From positions 2,108,001 through 2,172,000 of the forward strand of contig NC_087062.1 in assembly GCF_963678635.1 (NCBI RefSeq): a DNA stretch of 64,000 nt, written 5' to 3'. Numbering within the stretch: the first letter of the stretch is position 1; each line of letters opens with the position of its first letter. Below, one piece after another: positions 1 through 15,000 of this stretch. This stretch comes from Symsagittifera roscoffensis (lineage: Eukaryota > Xenacoelomorpha > Acoela > Convolutidae). The notes beneath the pieces are model-generated. The model was not told the origin of the DNA. It ran no database searches and saw nothing but the letters and a program-made list of their open reading frames with translations. The position numbers and the translations under genes were made by a program.

Positions 1-3000
1 GGGAGTATCGCGGCTTGACTAGCTTGTCTCTGAAATCCCAGGCCCTTTTCTTACAAGCTTGAAAACATCGTCATTTCAATTGAAATGTAATCAAAGGCAG
101 TTATTTTGAGCGTGTTTTTGCCGATAAGTAAACACTTTGCTCATATTAATTAAGAGTGATTGTTTGATTTTTGAAAAATCTCAATTTCTGGAAAGATTTT
201 GTTTTTCTCATGTGAAATTTTTCAAAAACTGTGATTCATTTTTTATCCAATCAAGCGATTATTCAAGCGAGCTTCCAATTTTTGTGTTATAATACGAGTG
301 TTTTAGCAATTGAAATTGCGCTTTTTTTTCGCTTTTCCTGCATAGCATTAGCATTGACCTTTAGTAGCACGTGTTTACCCGCTTTATTAGTGGTCAGCGC
401 TTAGCTAAACTCAAGAGTTGGGGTGCGTTTTCGGTGGCTGGCGAAATTTCAAATTTTTTAAAGCTTAGTTTTGCATTTTCTTTTTTCCATTTTGTCGTTT
501 CTGTTTACGAAATGCAGAAGCTGAGCCGATGTTTAAAAGAATGCAGCAACCGAGCAGTCTCTCAACGAGATGAGCAATCTCTATCAAATGTGGGGAAACC
601 AATACTTTTAGAGTGAAAAAGTATCACTAACACCCATGCTTTCAAAACTCACTTTTTGTGTTCTCAATTGAAAAAAACGCTGTTTCGTGCAATTAACTTG
701 ATGCTGAGAACAGTTTTTGGTATTAACAAACAAAATTCACACATAGCCATTGTAACTTGCTTTGCTTTGCTTGAGTGCGCCATTCTTCCAGAAAGCAGTC
801 GAATTTGATGCAGAAAAAAACTCGAATTTTATCTTATTGGAAGTTGACCGTACGATTAGCCAATTTTGGTAATTACGATCCTAATTTGATTTTTGACATT
901 TGATTTTTGCAGAAACTCGATCAGTGGTTTATCCCTATTTCATATATATCCATTGCAAGGGGATCACAGGTGAGGGATGTTGTTATGAGTTGACCAGCAC
1001 ATGTTGTAGTTCCAGATGTATCCGACGACACAAGTTGCACGCCGTTAGGTTTTCACGGGGAGATCTTTACTTTCGATTAAAAAAGATAGCTCTGCAACTG
1101 TTTTGCAAAGTACGGCCTGATTGAAATGAGTTAATATCCTTTTTAATCGCACGCATCTAGACCTGGGGGACCGTGGCTTCGGTGAAATTTCAGAGTTGGT
1201 TTTCGATGTGTGTCGGTGTTTATTTATTCGAATATAGAGAGGTGATATGCATTGTGTCTTCACTTACTTCAGTTATATAGTTGGTGCTTGCTGCTTTGGG
1301 GTCTTTTTCTTTAAGGATTCTAAGAACTCTTTTTCCTTCAATGACTTCGTTTAGTGGAGGTAATTCCTTTGTTTTTTTTCTGAAAGGCAGTCAATGACAG
1401 ATCTTTTGCCTGTATTCATAAGTTTTTCGGAATGTTTAAATCCCTCTTTTACTTCGCACTTCCTCTGTTGTGGATTATTTTGGAGAGCTTTCGCTTCAGT
1501 GAACAGCTCGTCCAGTAGGTCTTGCTTGCATAAAAATGTGCGGCGGTTCAGAGTTCTGGAAATCGTTTGTTTCTGAGTTTGTTTTGGGGAGCAGCAGATG
1601 TGGGAGAATCTTTGCTGCTTCCATTGCGACCTTAGAAATTGGTTTTTCTTCTACTAATAAGGAAAATTGGTGGTCCAGTATTTCATTGAATCGGAAACTG
1701 GACTTGTTCTTGCTGCGAACTATGGAGCTCGGTTTCCAGTTAGCTCGGTTTAAAAAAAAAATTTTATTTTATTTTTAACTCAAGTTCTTGGTTGACAAGT
1801 TTACTGGCGTGATGGATTAGATTGTGTTGGTCAGTGCCTGGATTAGATTGTGTTGCGTTGGGCAGTAGCTTTTTTCGGTTGAATGGTGATGTGTCTCCTT
1901 GAATTGCTAAGAAGGCTGTGCTTGAGGGTGTGTTAGTGGCGCTGGACCATTTTGCGGTGCAAGTTCTCGCCGGTGCATTGTATACAGGAGAAGGCGTCGT
2001 AATAAAATTGGTGCTCTGTAGCCTGCTATATGAAATATGGATGTAATTTTTGCAAATTACACACCAAATACCTCCTTTTGGAGGTGGTGTTTGCAAATAT
2101 GGTAATTTCTTTGGTTAGCTACAACTTTACAGCGGGGAGGCCAACATTATGGTGAATACATACAAATTAGCTGAGCAAGCAATGAACTGAATTATTTCTT
2201 ACCATAGAAAGAGCACCATGTTTTCTGTTTTTTAGAAGATCATTTGCAGAGAGGATGGTTTTGGGGATCTTAAGCCCATTTGAATTAACATTGTTAATTA
2301 TCAAATTTAATAAAAGTCCTTAATCATTAGCAAAGTCTGAACCGTAGATGAGTTATCATTAAATCCGGCTACTATGGTAGCAAAATTCAGTTTCTGCTAG
2401 GCGTAGCGCGAGACAGTACGGCAAGGTCGGCTAGCTTTGCACCTCTGTACGATTGAACCGTGGCTCTGACCTCTCTGTGGCTGCACTACTTGATCCTTTG
2501 AGGTCGCTATTATCAGTTTTCTGCTCCATTTGGGTAGCCGAAGTCTAGTATTGACCTCTAGTATTGACCACATAGTATTGACCTCTACTAGCACGTGTTT
2601 ATTTGCTTTAATAACGGCCAGCGCTTGAATAAACTCTTCTGCAGAGAATTTTGCAGATTCAAGGACGAGAGACACAGAATCTACAGGTTGGAGTGGGTTT
2701 TCGGTGCATGGCGAAATTTCAAACTTCAAAGGCATAATTTTGGTGATTAATGATACCAATTGTAAATAACAGCGAATTGGGAGGGGTCAATTTGAATTGC
2801 GGTAGTTAATTTTGAATTTTCGAATTGAACGTCCATGACACTTAACGGTTTTTATTTTCGTGATACTTGAAAAAACGCGAAAATAAGAACGACGATTTTA
2901 GCTGGACATAACAGCAGCTACGGAGTGTCAGGGTAGAAAAACGAGAGAAGTGATCGAATTCGGAATTATCGGATTTCAAGAAGAAAAAAATCCAAAATGT

Positions 3001-6000
3001 GACAATTGTGCAGCCACGATCGTTACAGATCAAATCCCGCGAACCAGGAGGGCTAACGCGAAAACTTGCCACCCTTCTTCACTCGGATTCAGGAATGCGG
3101 AAGGCACCGAAGAATAACCGTGAACACTGATTTTAACAACTTTTAGATATGCCGAGTGTCCTGATTTATTTTCAATTGACCCCAAATTTGTTTTCAGATA
3201 ACGAGTACCTTGGAATTGAGGGACAGGGTCGATTTAATTCCGATGAATACGATGAGTTTATCTACTGAACAAAAACAACAGCAACCTAATAGTAATTACG
3301 CAGTAGCGCTGTTTTTGGGACTTCGTGGTCTGGGATTACTGAGAGCCAGTCGTGAGCTCATTAATTTGCATGTAACTAAGTTAAACTGAGCGGTTTGGCC
3401 GACCATCGTAATTTGTTTTGCTCGAGGCAAGGAGCGCCCAAACAAGAATTCAGAATCTTTTTCTTTTTCAAGATATCTTCTCGACACTTACCTAAAGTAA
3501 ATTTCAGCTGGTCAATGCATTGCATACCATGATTACATGAACCATCTGTTTGCGTTCGCTAACTTCTTTTGTAGCGTTTAAGCGTCTTGCTTTAAAGAGA
3601 TATACCTCAATTGGTCATTACGGGGAAGAGGTGGTGGATTGATCCAAAAAGTTGTGTCTGGAAGGAGAGTCTGGGATACTTTTGTTATATTGGATATTTT
3701 TATCTCACATTAATCGACTGGAATGATTTTGACAATCCACTATCGATGCATCTTCTAAGTCTCAAACAATAACTATTTCAATTTTTTTCCATGGTTGCTA
3801 AACGTGTTAGCACGGCTTACTGCGTGATGTTTCGATGTAAGGAATGAAGAATATATCTGTTCTCAATAGTTGGTTTTTTTTTCCTCTAAACTTGGCTTGG
3901 TTAACAAACTAACAATAGTGAACAGATTTGATCAACACCCTTGCAATAAGCAAGGGTATTGGAATCTGTTATCAGAGTTTTCCGTAAAAAAATTTGTTCA
4001 CAAGACTCATCGACTCATGGTGATGCCTTGATTCATATTGAATTGAATTTTCTTACTGTCTCCTGCAAACTTAGCCTGGAGGCAACGAATACGTCTGGGG
4101 CGGCAAATACGTCTGGAGTTCGAATCTGACCAGGACCTGTTTTTTTTTCAAACGGTAATTTTTCCGGTTCAAAACAATTTCGGCCTATTATTTGTAGATT
4201 TAAGAATCCGTTTTTCTGCCGAAAAAAAATAGCTGCTGTTGCTGTAATTGTTTAAGCTTTTCAAAAAATGCCCCAGTCAAAATTTTTACAACTGTTGTAC
4301 TTTCAGCAAATTGACTTGTTAAACTTTTTCTTCTTTTTTTGGCTTGTTTGGTATGAGTTTTTATTGATTTAGTGACACTATATTGCGTCATTCATCAAAA
4401 GAAACAGTTTTTGTGTGCGCATTTGTTCTGACGAGAACGGAGACTCAGTTGTTTTAAATAAGAGTTTTCAAAATGAAGGGTTCTGCTGAGGTGTTTTTTG
4501 TTTTGTTACAAAGTTTTACAAAGATTTTACAAAATGCATGGAAATATTTTTTATCCACATCACATTGGCTCACTACGGGTCATAAATCGCATCATACTGC
4601 ATTTCTACAGCCTTCTAACATTTTCAATAATCTGCACTCTGAGGAAATGACTTAAGTTAAATGACCTTTTCTAAACTACATTGTCATTCTCTCAATTTAA
4701 TTTTTTTTTCTCCGGATTTAATTAAACTTGGGAATTAGGACAGTCCTACCAATCAACAAACTAAAACTACCCTACTATGCTTCTTCTCTTCGGAGACTTA
4801 GTTGGTCTTGGTCCTGAGTTTTTTAATTAAGAAATTCGGTTGTAAGAAGGAACAATGGAATAGTTTCCGACTTCAAGTCTTTCATGTCATCACAAAGTGA
4901 ACAACCTTCCTAGTTGGTTGAAAACAATCAGGCAGGCTGGAATACTTTGAGTTTACTCTTCTCTCAAGCCTCACTAAATAAATAGTAAATGTCTCTAAAA
5001 TCACAATGCAAAGTTACAAATTCAGCATTTTTAAAATCGAAATAACTTTTTTCATTTCAGGCTTAGTTGGTTTGGTTGCTCATTTGAGTTTTTTCTCACA
5101 CAAAACAGTTCTTAGTTCTAACTTCCTCCTCTTTTGTTACATGTTTTTTCAACTCTTTCTCTTTCGTCGTTAAGAATTTCTAAATTTTCTAAATTCTTCC
5201 AATCGTTTGCAACAAGGTAGAGGGTCTACAATAGTTTCCCTAGTTCTGCAGAAGCTGTTGTGGAGGCACAACGTCACATTTCTCTCCAGATCTTCCTTCA
5301 ACTATTCATTTCTTTCTCTTCCGTCACTATCAGTTGTTTTAAACGTTCTTTTTGCTGGGGAATTTATCGCATTCCGATAAGGCCTCTACTTCTATTTCTG
5401 TGTTGCTTCGGAATGTTGCGCTGTGCCAGTCTGGCCGAATGGCACATACTCCCCGGACAGTCCCCATCAATATCCTCATTGATTGCATAACACCAGGTTA
5501 TCGTCAAATAGTGTTCCAGTACTCCATAACCAACCTTACAAAACGCATTAGAAAACGAAATTTATCTACTTCACCTCAACTCACTACGTGTCGCAAATGG
5601 TATCATACTACATCCCACTGCCTTTTAACATTTTCACAAAACTTGCACCATGAGGAGTGCCATAGATAAAATTTCTTTTCTGATTACATACCTCATCTGG
5701 CCATAAGTTTTCTTTTCGCTCTTGCTGATTAAAACGTTGGGACGTGGCACGGCCACGCACCCGTTTAAATTAACTTAACGTCACTCGTCAAGTATAATCA
5801 GTTAATTATGCTCTCGTCATCAATATTAAAACTAAGAAACTATGTTGCTAGGAAAATTATTGAGGTACTCACCCTGTTCGAGCTAGCTTACCCAAACTTA
5901 CAAAGTCGCCACACAGTGAACACGTGTCTTACCCAACTCTCCTGCTCTAACAGCCTCGGTCTGCAACAAAGTAGCAAGTCCACATTCACCTTTTGTTCCC

Positions 6001-9000
6001 GATTCCTTCAAAAGCTGTTGTGAAGACAAAGGCTCACATTTCGTTCTAGCTCAGCTCGTAAGATCTCTCGCTTTTCAATTTCAGTAACACAAAGCGCTCC
6101 AGCTACTCGCTTCACCACCGTGGTAACAGCGTTTCTTTGCGTCAGGAATGCTCTCTTATAGGCTCCAGGTCCTATATCTAGCTGAAAGGATTGATAGGCT
6201 TCCGTGTTCCTAGACATATGACGCTTCGCGCGTTCATACATCCATGACGTCATCACTGCAAGGAGCCAAGGCATCAACCTTTGCCTTGACCATATTCTCT
6301 CAATGGCTTTGGCTTGTCTCAGAACCATGCATGTAGTTCTAAAAAGATCTAAGTTGCGGTTCATCTTCACGTTGCTTAGTTGCTCAGGTGTCGGCACGGC
6401 CGTCTCCTGCTCACTTGTGCCCGCGTTAGATTCCAACGATCTCACTGCCAGCATGGCACTAGCCACCACGATTGACACTTGCGGATTTTGGTCGGGCAAC
6501 CCCGTGGAGTACAACTCCTCCACGTCCCACACTAACACCAGATTACCGTGTTTGGGGTACAATAACGTCTGTGCCAGGCAGTGACAAGGATACTCCCCGT
6601 GGGTCATTAGTGTGTTCCTTTGGGTCCGATACCCTGAGTCTCCCAGCAACGGTTCCACTTCCATAATGATCCTGTGTACATCGTCCTTTTCGTCTATGGT
6701 GGGGAATTCGATGGGTAACGCTCCACTGGCTTTCTGCCTCTGGAATTCGCTCGTTCAATCTCATGAACTCTTCATCCACTACGTCCTGCAACTCGCCTTC
6801 AGATCTCTTCGGGACGGCCCGAATGATTTCCGACAGTAACTCGTATGGCCTTTCTGACATCCTGGCTAACCTCACGCACTTTGGCACAGAGAAGAGTTGG
6901 TCGACCAACACCTGCTGTGTCCTCGCGTCCATCACCACCATGTGCGTATGGTACCTACTATTGCAATATGGTGCGGAGCTCGAACCCACCAGATATTTCG
7001 AACCAGTAGGTCTATGATAGGCCTCAATGTCGTTCAAATTCATTTCGTTTTCTAGAGCCTCTTGCCAGCCTTCAAACTTTTGCTCTTTCTGTAGCGCTCC
7101 AGGGAACACTTACACACTAAGGGATGTCACTAGCCCATGGGCACGCTCCAGGCGTTCCAGTGATTCTATAGAGCTTGTCATGCTGCAAAAACCCAATGCA
7201 GTGATCAAGTTCACTTCCGTTATTCCATGACAGTCCGCAATCAACTCCATTCCACTCTTATCCAACATGTTCAATCTTCCATACAATTGAGCCAGTTGGC
7301 GATGCTGCTCACTCAGCGTAATCAAGCAAAGCCCTGAGTTGCACATATGTCCGACCATTCCACTACTGTGGGCTAGACAGGTACTCTGTCTCAACCAATC
7401 ACTCGAAGGATTTCTCTCAGATGAATCCGTAAATGGGTTGCTCCTCTGCTTCGTTATTCTCAGGGCCAGCCGTTGGTGTATCATGGCCAGCTCGTGTAGA
7501 CTCGCGTCGTCATTCAAGTCCAACGTGACATCTGCCGTCATGTCCCAGAATAAAACAGCGTTTGGCTGTGGACACCAGGAAGGCTTCATGAGCTCCCACA
7601 TGGTTACTAAGCTGGTTTTCAAGAGACCGTTCCAAGAACCACAATCAAAAATCACTTCCCCATAGTCGAAGTAAGCTTCCCTGGCTTCCTCATTCACGAA
7701 GGGTATGTCAGACACATATTGTAACGACTTCAACTTCCCCAGTGTTGCATAGTCTTTCCGTCCCCTGACTGCTTCAATTAACTCCCGGATCAATTTCAAC
7801 TCTTTGTTGAAATACCTTCTCACTTCTTCCAACCTGCGATAGCTCTCCGTGTCGTTCGATGCCTTATTTGGTATGGTCAGCGGCAGGTCCTGATATAATT
7901 CCAGGAGTGCCCTCAGAAAGTTTCCCTCACAATCAACTGCCCCCTGCCGAATGTTTTTTATGCATTCCCCCAACACAGGAGTGGGGATACGATCCACCAC
8001 GAACCTCACGAAGCAAAGGGCATTTTTACGCTTAGCCCAGGCTATCGCCGAATCGTCTCTAGAAATCAATACTTGCAGGGCTTCCATCAATTCCAGTTCC
8101 TGTTTCTTTGATTTCGGGCCGTTGTTGGCTTCATATTCCGCCTTCTTGATTCCCATCAAACACCAGGCCAATCGTAATTGCAAGTAAGTTCTTGCACACG
8201 GATAGGCCAGGTATGCCGCCACCGTCGCAGGTGCATGCAACGTCTCGTCAAAGTATCTTTCGTCGCCCTCCAAGAGCTTTCTAGCAGTTTTTCCAACCCG
8301 ATTTCATTTGCCTCCGAGGACGTCACCGTGCCGTATTCTTTCCGACTCAAGTTAGAGTTCTCCGTCAGCTCCTTCAGATACTCCTGCATGGCTTGCTTCT
8401 GGTCCCAGGCCATCAGGTGCCCTCGCGGATTTCGTTGCCTTAATTTCTACATAACCCCCTGCTGGATCTCCCATGTGGACTGAGTCTGGCACTGTGATCC
8501 GACTTTACTAGACCAATTCGAGTTGTCCCTCTAACTTCATTCGGGCCATGTTGGTTCGCGAGGGCTTGTAATCATCAAGTCCTCCAGATCCACATTGACT
8601 GATGACTTCCATTTCTAGCTTAGTATCCGCCAAAGCTTAGTATCCGCATTTTTCTTCGACCATAGTGCCGTTGTAGTCAAACCTGCCAATAGCATCGGGG
8701 GTATCAGATTCTCTTTCCCCGCCCCCCCCCCCCCGGCCAGCGTCGCATCATCACCTTGTCCATTCTCACTTGGCCGAGCTGCTCCTGCCAACGAGGCCAC
8801 CACTGCGCTGGCTTTCGAATTCACCACATTTTGATTCACGGTCTTGCTCCCTGTTTTCCCTTTCAACCGTTTCAGCCCTTTCTTGGCTCGCCTAACGGGT
8901 AATTTTCTCGTGATCTGCTGATCATTGGCACTGTCCTCTGTGACTGACTCGGTCAGAACATCAGACTCTACTGAGCTCATTAGCTTATCCAGGACCTCAC

Positions 9001-12000
9001 GCATGATGGGTTGGTTTAACCTCACCTTCATTACGGACTGCGCCCCGTATCTGCGTATCACGTCCCATGTCCTCTCCATGAAGGTCACTCGGCTCCAGGT
9101 CACTCCTGTCTTGCGTTCAAGTTCGCTCTGGTATCTATTCCGTTCCTCTTCAGGTGGCGTGCTCAGGAAGGATACCCTCATGGTCTCTTCAATTCTCCTC
9201 CTCCTTGGTGATTCATGGAGCAATTTAAGTAAGTCCCTACTCCGGTGGTCCATTGCCAGGCTTATTGGATCCACTGGGGATAAGCTAGCCGGCGCTTCCT
9301 TCGTAGGGGACATGAAAGACGATGGTGTCATCAGCAATATATTCCCATCGACTTCCCCGTCGTCGTCTTCACTCAACTGGTATTCCAGCAAGTCTCTCTA
9401 CAACGCGCCTAGGTCCAATCCACCCGACTTCTCTCCCTTTCCCCTCCATCACCCTGATCCACCAGGTCGTCATCATTGGGATCTGGTTTTGGTCCAGGTC
9501 CCGATGGGCCTTGTCGCATATCCATGCCCGAGTCCGGCCGCGCCGGTACTGTCAGATTCCCTGCGTGATAAAATAACTCGTCATTCACCGGGAACTCTCC
9601 CGACTCATCGCCACATGGCGCCAGATCATCGATCGTTTTGTACGTGACTCCTCTGCACTCCTTTACCACGTTCAATATTATCACTTTCACTTCTACTGGC
9701 CACTTCAATCGTGACAAATCATCTGCGGGTGTTTACACATCATTCCACACGTCAGCCGGGACCTCTGGTCTCGTGGATGGTGGTGCCTTGATCTTCTTCC
9801 GGCCCCAAGCATCAGACAATGTGAAGTCAAACGTGTGCATTGCCCCAACCTTCCAACTGATGAAGCGCGGCTCCAACCCTCCACTCCATTTCAGCATTCT
9901 CTCTTCCGCATCACGAGCCGCTCCGATGCGAGGGGCAATGGCAGGAGACGTGACTCCCAACAACATCCTCCTTATCGGTGGGTATCGCGGGCATTGGTCC
10001 GGCAGCAGCCTGGACCCGGAAAGCCACGCTTGCTGGTTCTCTTTGACGTGTGCGTATGCTTCCGTTCAAAGTGCGACCCGCATCGCCTCTCCTGAATCCT
10101 TCACCACTGGTCGCAGATTCCAAAGCTTTGGATTAAATTGGACATGGGAAAGGTCCTCGCGGCCCATTCGGCACTTGAAATTGTTGTTGAAGTCCATCAA
10201 CATCCAATCCGGCTCCGCTATTCTTCCGAATAACCTGTCGTCGCTAGCCAACCCTCTCAGCTCCATCTGTTCCACCCAATTCAGCACAGAACAATCCACA
10301 ACCGAGAGTAAGTTGACATACAACACCGAGTTCCTGTATGCCTTCATTTGTACGTCCGGGGACGCAAATGACATCACGGGTCCGTACACCACAGTGGCCA
10401 AATCCCTCAGTCGATGGACTAGAGCCAGCGGATCGATCCGCATCATCACGGCCAGATCTGTCAGTAAGGGCATCCACAATACTGCTTGCATTCACTCGCT
10501 CCCGTTGCCACCTTACCTTCTCCTGTGATACTCCTATTCTGTTGCAGGAGGTATGTATTAAGAAAGAAGATCCTCCAATCCTTCATCTTCCTGAACGGGG
10601 CGTTTTCCAACTGCGCGTTGAATTCACGACTCGCTCCCTGAAGTTGTTCGGGGTAGCCTAATAGCACGAGCAAATCGCCCATCCGACCATACGTCATGGC
10701 GATCGGGGTAAGGAGTCCGTTCAATCTCAGGTCCGCTAACAGTTGGGTGAAGAGATTCGCAGGTCCTTTCACAAAGTTTTCGTGACCAAACGTCACGTAT
10801 AGTACTAGTACCAGACCGATCGACAATTTCCGGATGTCCTTAACAATTCTCGCGATCAGATTACGGGAGGTCCTCGGGTAACACGTTGACAGGAAGGATG
10901 GCGTCCATCACACTCCCATTCCACCCATGATAGCGTCTGGTCGCTCATATTGTGCGCTCGTGGCCAAAATATCAGCTTGGAACTTATCCAACGACATCGT
11001 GTTCACATCTTGCATTAATTGTAACATCATGCCCCCGGCTAACTCCCTCTCGTTGAACTAAGTTTTCAGGTAAGCGTGTATCTCTTTGATCACCGCCAGA
11101 GCATACTCGAACGCATCTTCTCCCGAGTTACACAATCTTGGTGACAAGTACAACCATGAGTTGGTGTGTGGCTTCGTCCGCAAAGCCAATGATATGAGGT
11201 CCTCTTCCGCCGATGTCATGTTTTTTCTGACGGTCCTCCCGTGTTCATTTCTCACAAAGTCCATCTGCTTGAACCAGAGGTCATTGGCCACCTGTTGTAC
11301 TAACAAGTGATCATCATCTACCCCTGACCTCAACTTCAGTAACCTGGCGAAGTTGGACAACTCCAACCCCAGGACTTCATCCAGCACCAACCGAGTTGTG
11401 CTGCAATCCTTGAATCCCTGGATAGCATTGAAAATGTCAGCCCTGATGGCAGGAAGCTCCGAGCGGTGTCGGGGTGGGTAGTAGTTGTTAGGGTCCACCA
11501 TCCTGTTCGGCGCAGGTATTATCACGTTGAATCGTCACTCATCTAGAGTTGTGACCATCTTGTACACAAACTGTAGGGTTTCTGGCAATGTGTCATACCC
11601 GGGTGATAATACAAAGATGATCTTCACTACATTCCTGGCGAAGTGTCGCTGCACTGATGCCTCCACCTTGGTCATGGCTGAGAGCAACGTCATTATAGCT
11701 TCTCCTATAACTTCATTGCTCGGGTTTGATCCATCCGTCAGACGGGACAACAACCCTCAACTCTGCAAGTGGTCATTCGAGCCGGCAATTACTACCACCT
11801 GCGGGTCTATGCTGATCGTCCTCCGCACGCTTATTGTCATGCCTGCTGATTGCCACCAGTCTAACTTAGGCGCTGACAAGAAGATCACGTCCGTCCAAAA
11901 GAGAGAACGGGGCGTGTAGAAATAGTCTGAACTAGCAATTATCAAATACTTAGCAGCCTTTACATCGAAAGGATCGTAGGCAGCAAACAGGCTGTCACCC

Positions 12001-15000
12001 ACTGGTGCCTTCAGTCCCGCGTATCTCCTATCGTCCCCTTCCACAGAGGTTGCTCGGGGATAGTCTCTCGAGTACTCACCAGGCGCCTGGCCGGGTGGCT
12101 TGGATAACTGCCTATACCGCTTGTGGTGCTTGTTATTGAGCTTATTCTCTGCCAGAATTGTGCCCTTCTGAGCAGGTGGTGTCAATTCCCTGGCTCTCCG
12201 ACGGACGTCCGTAAGAGATCGGGTATTCAAGGGCCCAAAGGTATTGTCCTGAGTCAATCCATCAAGGTCCACGAACCTGAGCGTGGTCGCGGAGCTAAAC
12301 TGCTCCTGTTCCGCTAACAGCCAGTCCACGCCCGGAATTCGATATAATCTCGACACTGTGGGTCCATCCCCACCGATCATCCTTCTAGCGTCCTCTCGAC
12401 ACGTCAATGTGCTCATGCTCAATCTCGCCGACATGCCCTTCTCATACTCACTCCAATCCCTGGGGTCTGGACGGTTCCAAAGCAGCACGCAGCCTGGTTC
12501 AACTCCTTCCACCGGCACGGCGCTCCTTCCACCGGCAGGGGTCCGAGGCGAGTGGAAAGTGATTCCGGCACGGTGCCCCTCACTCTACCTCCTCCAGTCG
12601 AACTGGTCCGAGCCAGTGAGTTGGTCGTCTTCAATTCTTGTTTCACTTCCCTTAACTGCGTCTGGAACACGTCGTTGATCCAGCTCCAGCGTCTCCCTTG
12701 CTGGGTGTTGAAATGTATACCATCTCTGCTGAGCGCGAGATGATCAGTCATGCGCAGCATGTTCTCAAGATCCATGAGTCGCAGCTCGCTGGGGTTGCTT
12801 CTCACCAGACTGCGGGTCATCTCGTTCCACTGGGTCACGTTGCCATTCATAGCATCCACCACCGACAAGCTCACCTCCTGGTTCTGCAGTATCGTGCACA
12901 GCACCTCGAGTCTGGGCCTGTAATTCTCCTTCAGTTCGTTCAGGAGGAGGACCAATAGGGGCTTCCACTTGCCCTCTGGGGTTACAGGGGCCCTCGAGAC
13001 GTCATTGGTCCCGAGCATTATCACCAACGAGTCTAGGTGATCCTCGCCCTGGAACTCCATCATCTTAATGACCTGAGCCACGAAAGCTCCTCCAAAAGCT
13101 AGAGCAGTAGTCTGACTACTGACAAAGATCTCATTCAGATCCCTCACTAAACTATCTCCTACAACCAAATGACGACTCCCTGGGGGAATTGCCTGGTTGC
13201 TTATGGCGGGGTTCCAACCCATGCCATTCAAACAAGCTCGAGGATGCTCTGCGGCTACTTGTGTCCCTGGATGCCTCCGAGGAGTTCATCGACGCCAGAA
13301 GCTCCGGTGACACTTGGCTCACCCTTGCCATATATAGCTCCTTCAGGTGTTTTATCTCTTCTTCCTTGAAGGCCATTCGCAGATCTTCGAACTTCTTTTT
13401 CCATTCGTCTCTTTCTCGAGCTATTGTCCTGTACTCCTGCAGCTTGGCACACAGCTCGCTCTGATCCTTTTCCTTTTTCTCCAACGTCTCGATCGCCTCC
13501 TATATCTGGATCTCTATCTCGTTCATCCTCACTTTTTTCAGTGGAGGAGCAGCTGTTGGAGAATCTACTGAATGTGACGGGCCCGGCCCATCACGTAGTC
13601 TCTTCGCTCCGATGAGCGGCTGTACAGGTTGAACAGGTAAGGGCATCTCACCGGCTAGGTGAGAAGTGCCAAGCTCACGAGCCAAGTCGTGGCCAGGCAT
13701 CTCTCCTCGCCGCCATCTCATCAGTCATAAGTCACAGTCAATCAGACGCTGGTATATCTCGTCCAGAGTTGCTCCTAGACTCGCTGAGAAGAATTCCATG
13801 AAATGATTCGTGTCACCCATCTTATTAGTTTATCTTTCGTCGTTGCGTTCCTTCTGATTTGTTAAATTCAAAAAACAAAATTGGATCAATCAAGATCTAA
13901 AAAGCAAGTCACGACTTAAAACCATCCTTTAATGTCATCCCATTTCCAGGATAAAACATCATTCACGTCTTTAAAAACTATCTCCTGAATTTTTTTCTTC
14001 GTTGCTGATTCAAAATTAAGCAGCAAGGTGGATCGTCCACCTTCAACTCTGACAATGTAACACAGATGAGCGCTGTCACCTCCACTACCTGGACTGTTCC
14101 AGGTCTTTTATGACACAAACATCACATAAAACATAACCTAACTATAACATAACATAAAAATTAGATATTAACACTATTACAAAAAACATGATCCCTCGTA
14201 GCTAAACAAAGATTTAAACCTAATGCCTATGAGCCTAATGCCTACAGTGAACATTAATAAAAACCACCTATCGCCGAATGCAACTCCTGGCATATTCTCA
14301 GATAGTACTTTTTATGTAAGTAAACCTCTATGTCAGTTTCCGAAAATATCACGTGCACAAGGGCATATAATTCTCTCGGATGTAGCCTTCTCCCATTGAA
14401 GTCATTCGAGCACTCGCAAGTTCGTTAATTCTCGCTCATGAGTCTGCTTCATCTCTGGTTCGAACTCTACTTCTGGTTCGGAGCGATCACCGATCCAATC
14501 CTGATCCATGTCATTGACCAGGTCGATCTCTCTTGGCACCGTTACTTCATCCAGTCCCACCAGCGACTCCATCATATCGCTTAAAACTATCCTGTCTATT
14601 ACGAAATCCTCGCGGTACGGGTTGTACTTCTTTGTCAATTTCAGTTTGTTCTGGGCAGTCCCAGTCCTCTTCGGCATAAGGTAGAGTTTCGTTATCCACC
14701 TCCACTCGCTCGGTCAACTCCAGGTCCAGTGGCAGATCGCAATAATCTATAACCTCATTCCCGTAGTTTTTATCGCGCGTACCTCCTTCACTCACTCCAC
14801 TAGCAGGATCCACTATCGAATAGTCTCCCTCCTGCATGTCCGCTGGGATGCACCAGTCATCTGATGAGGCATTGTGCGGTTTGATGTTTTCGTAATGAGC
14901 TGCTCTTTCGGTGCTCAGTCGATAAAAACGACCTCCTAGGTGCACTTCTGTTATTTGAAATGGGCCGCACCATTTTTTTAATCATTTCTGGTTCCTTTTG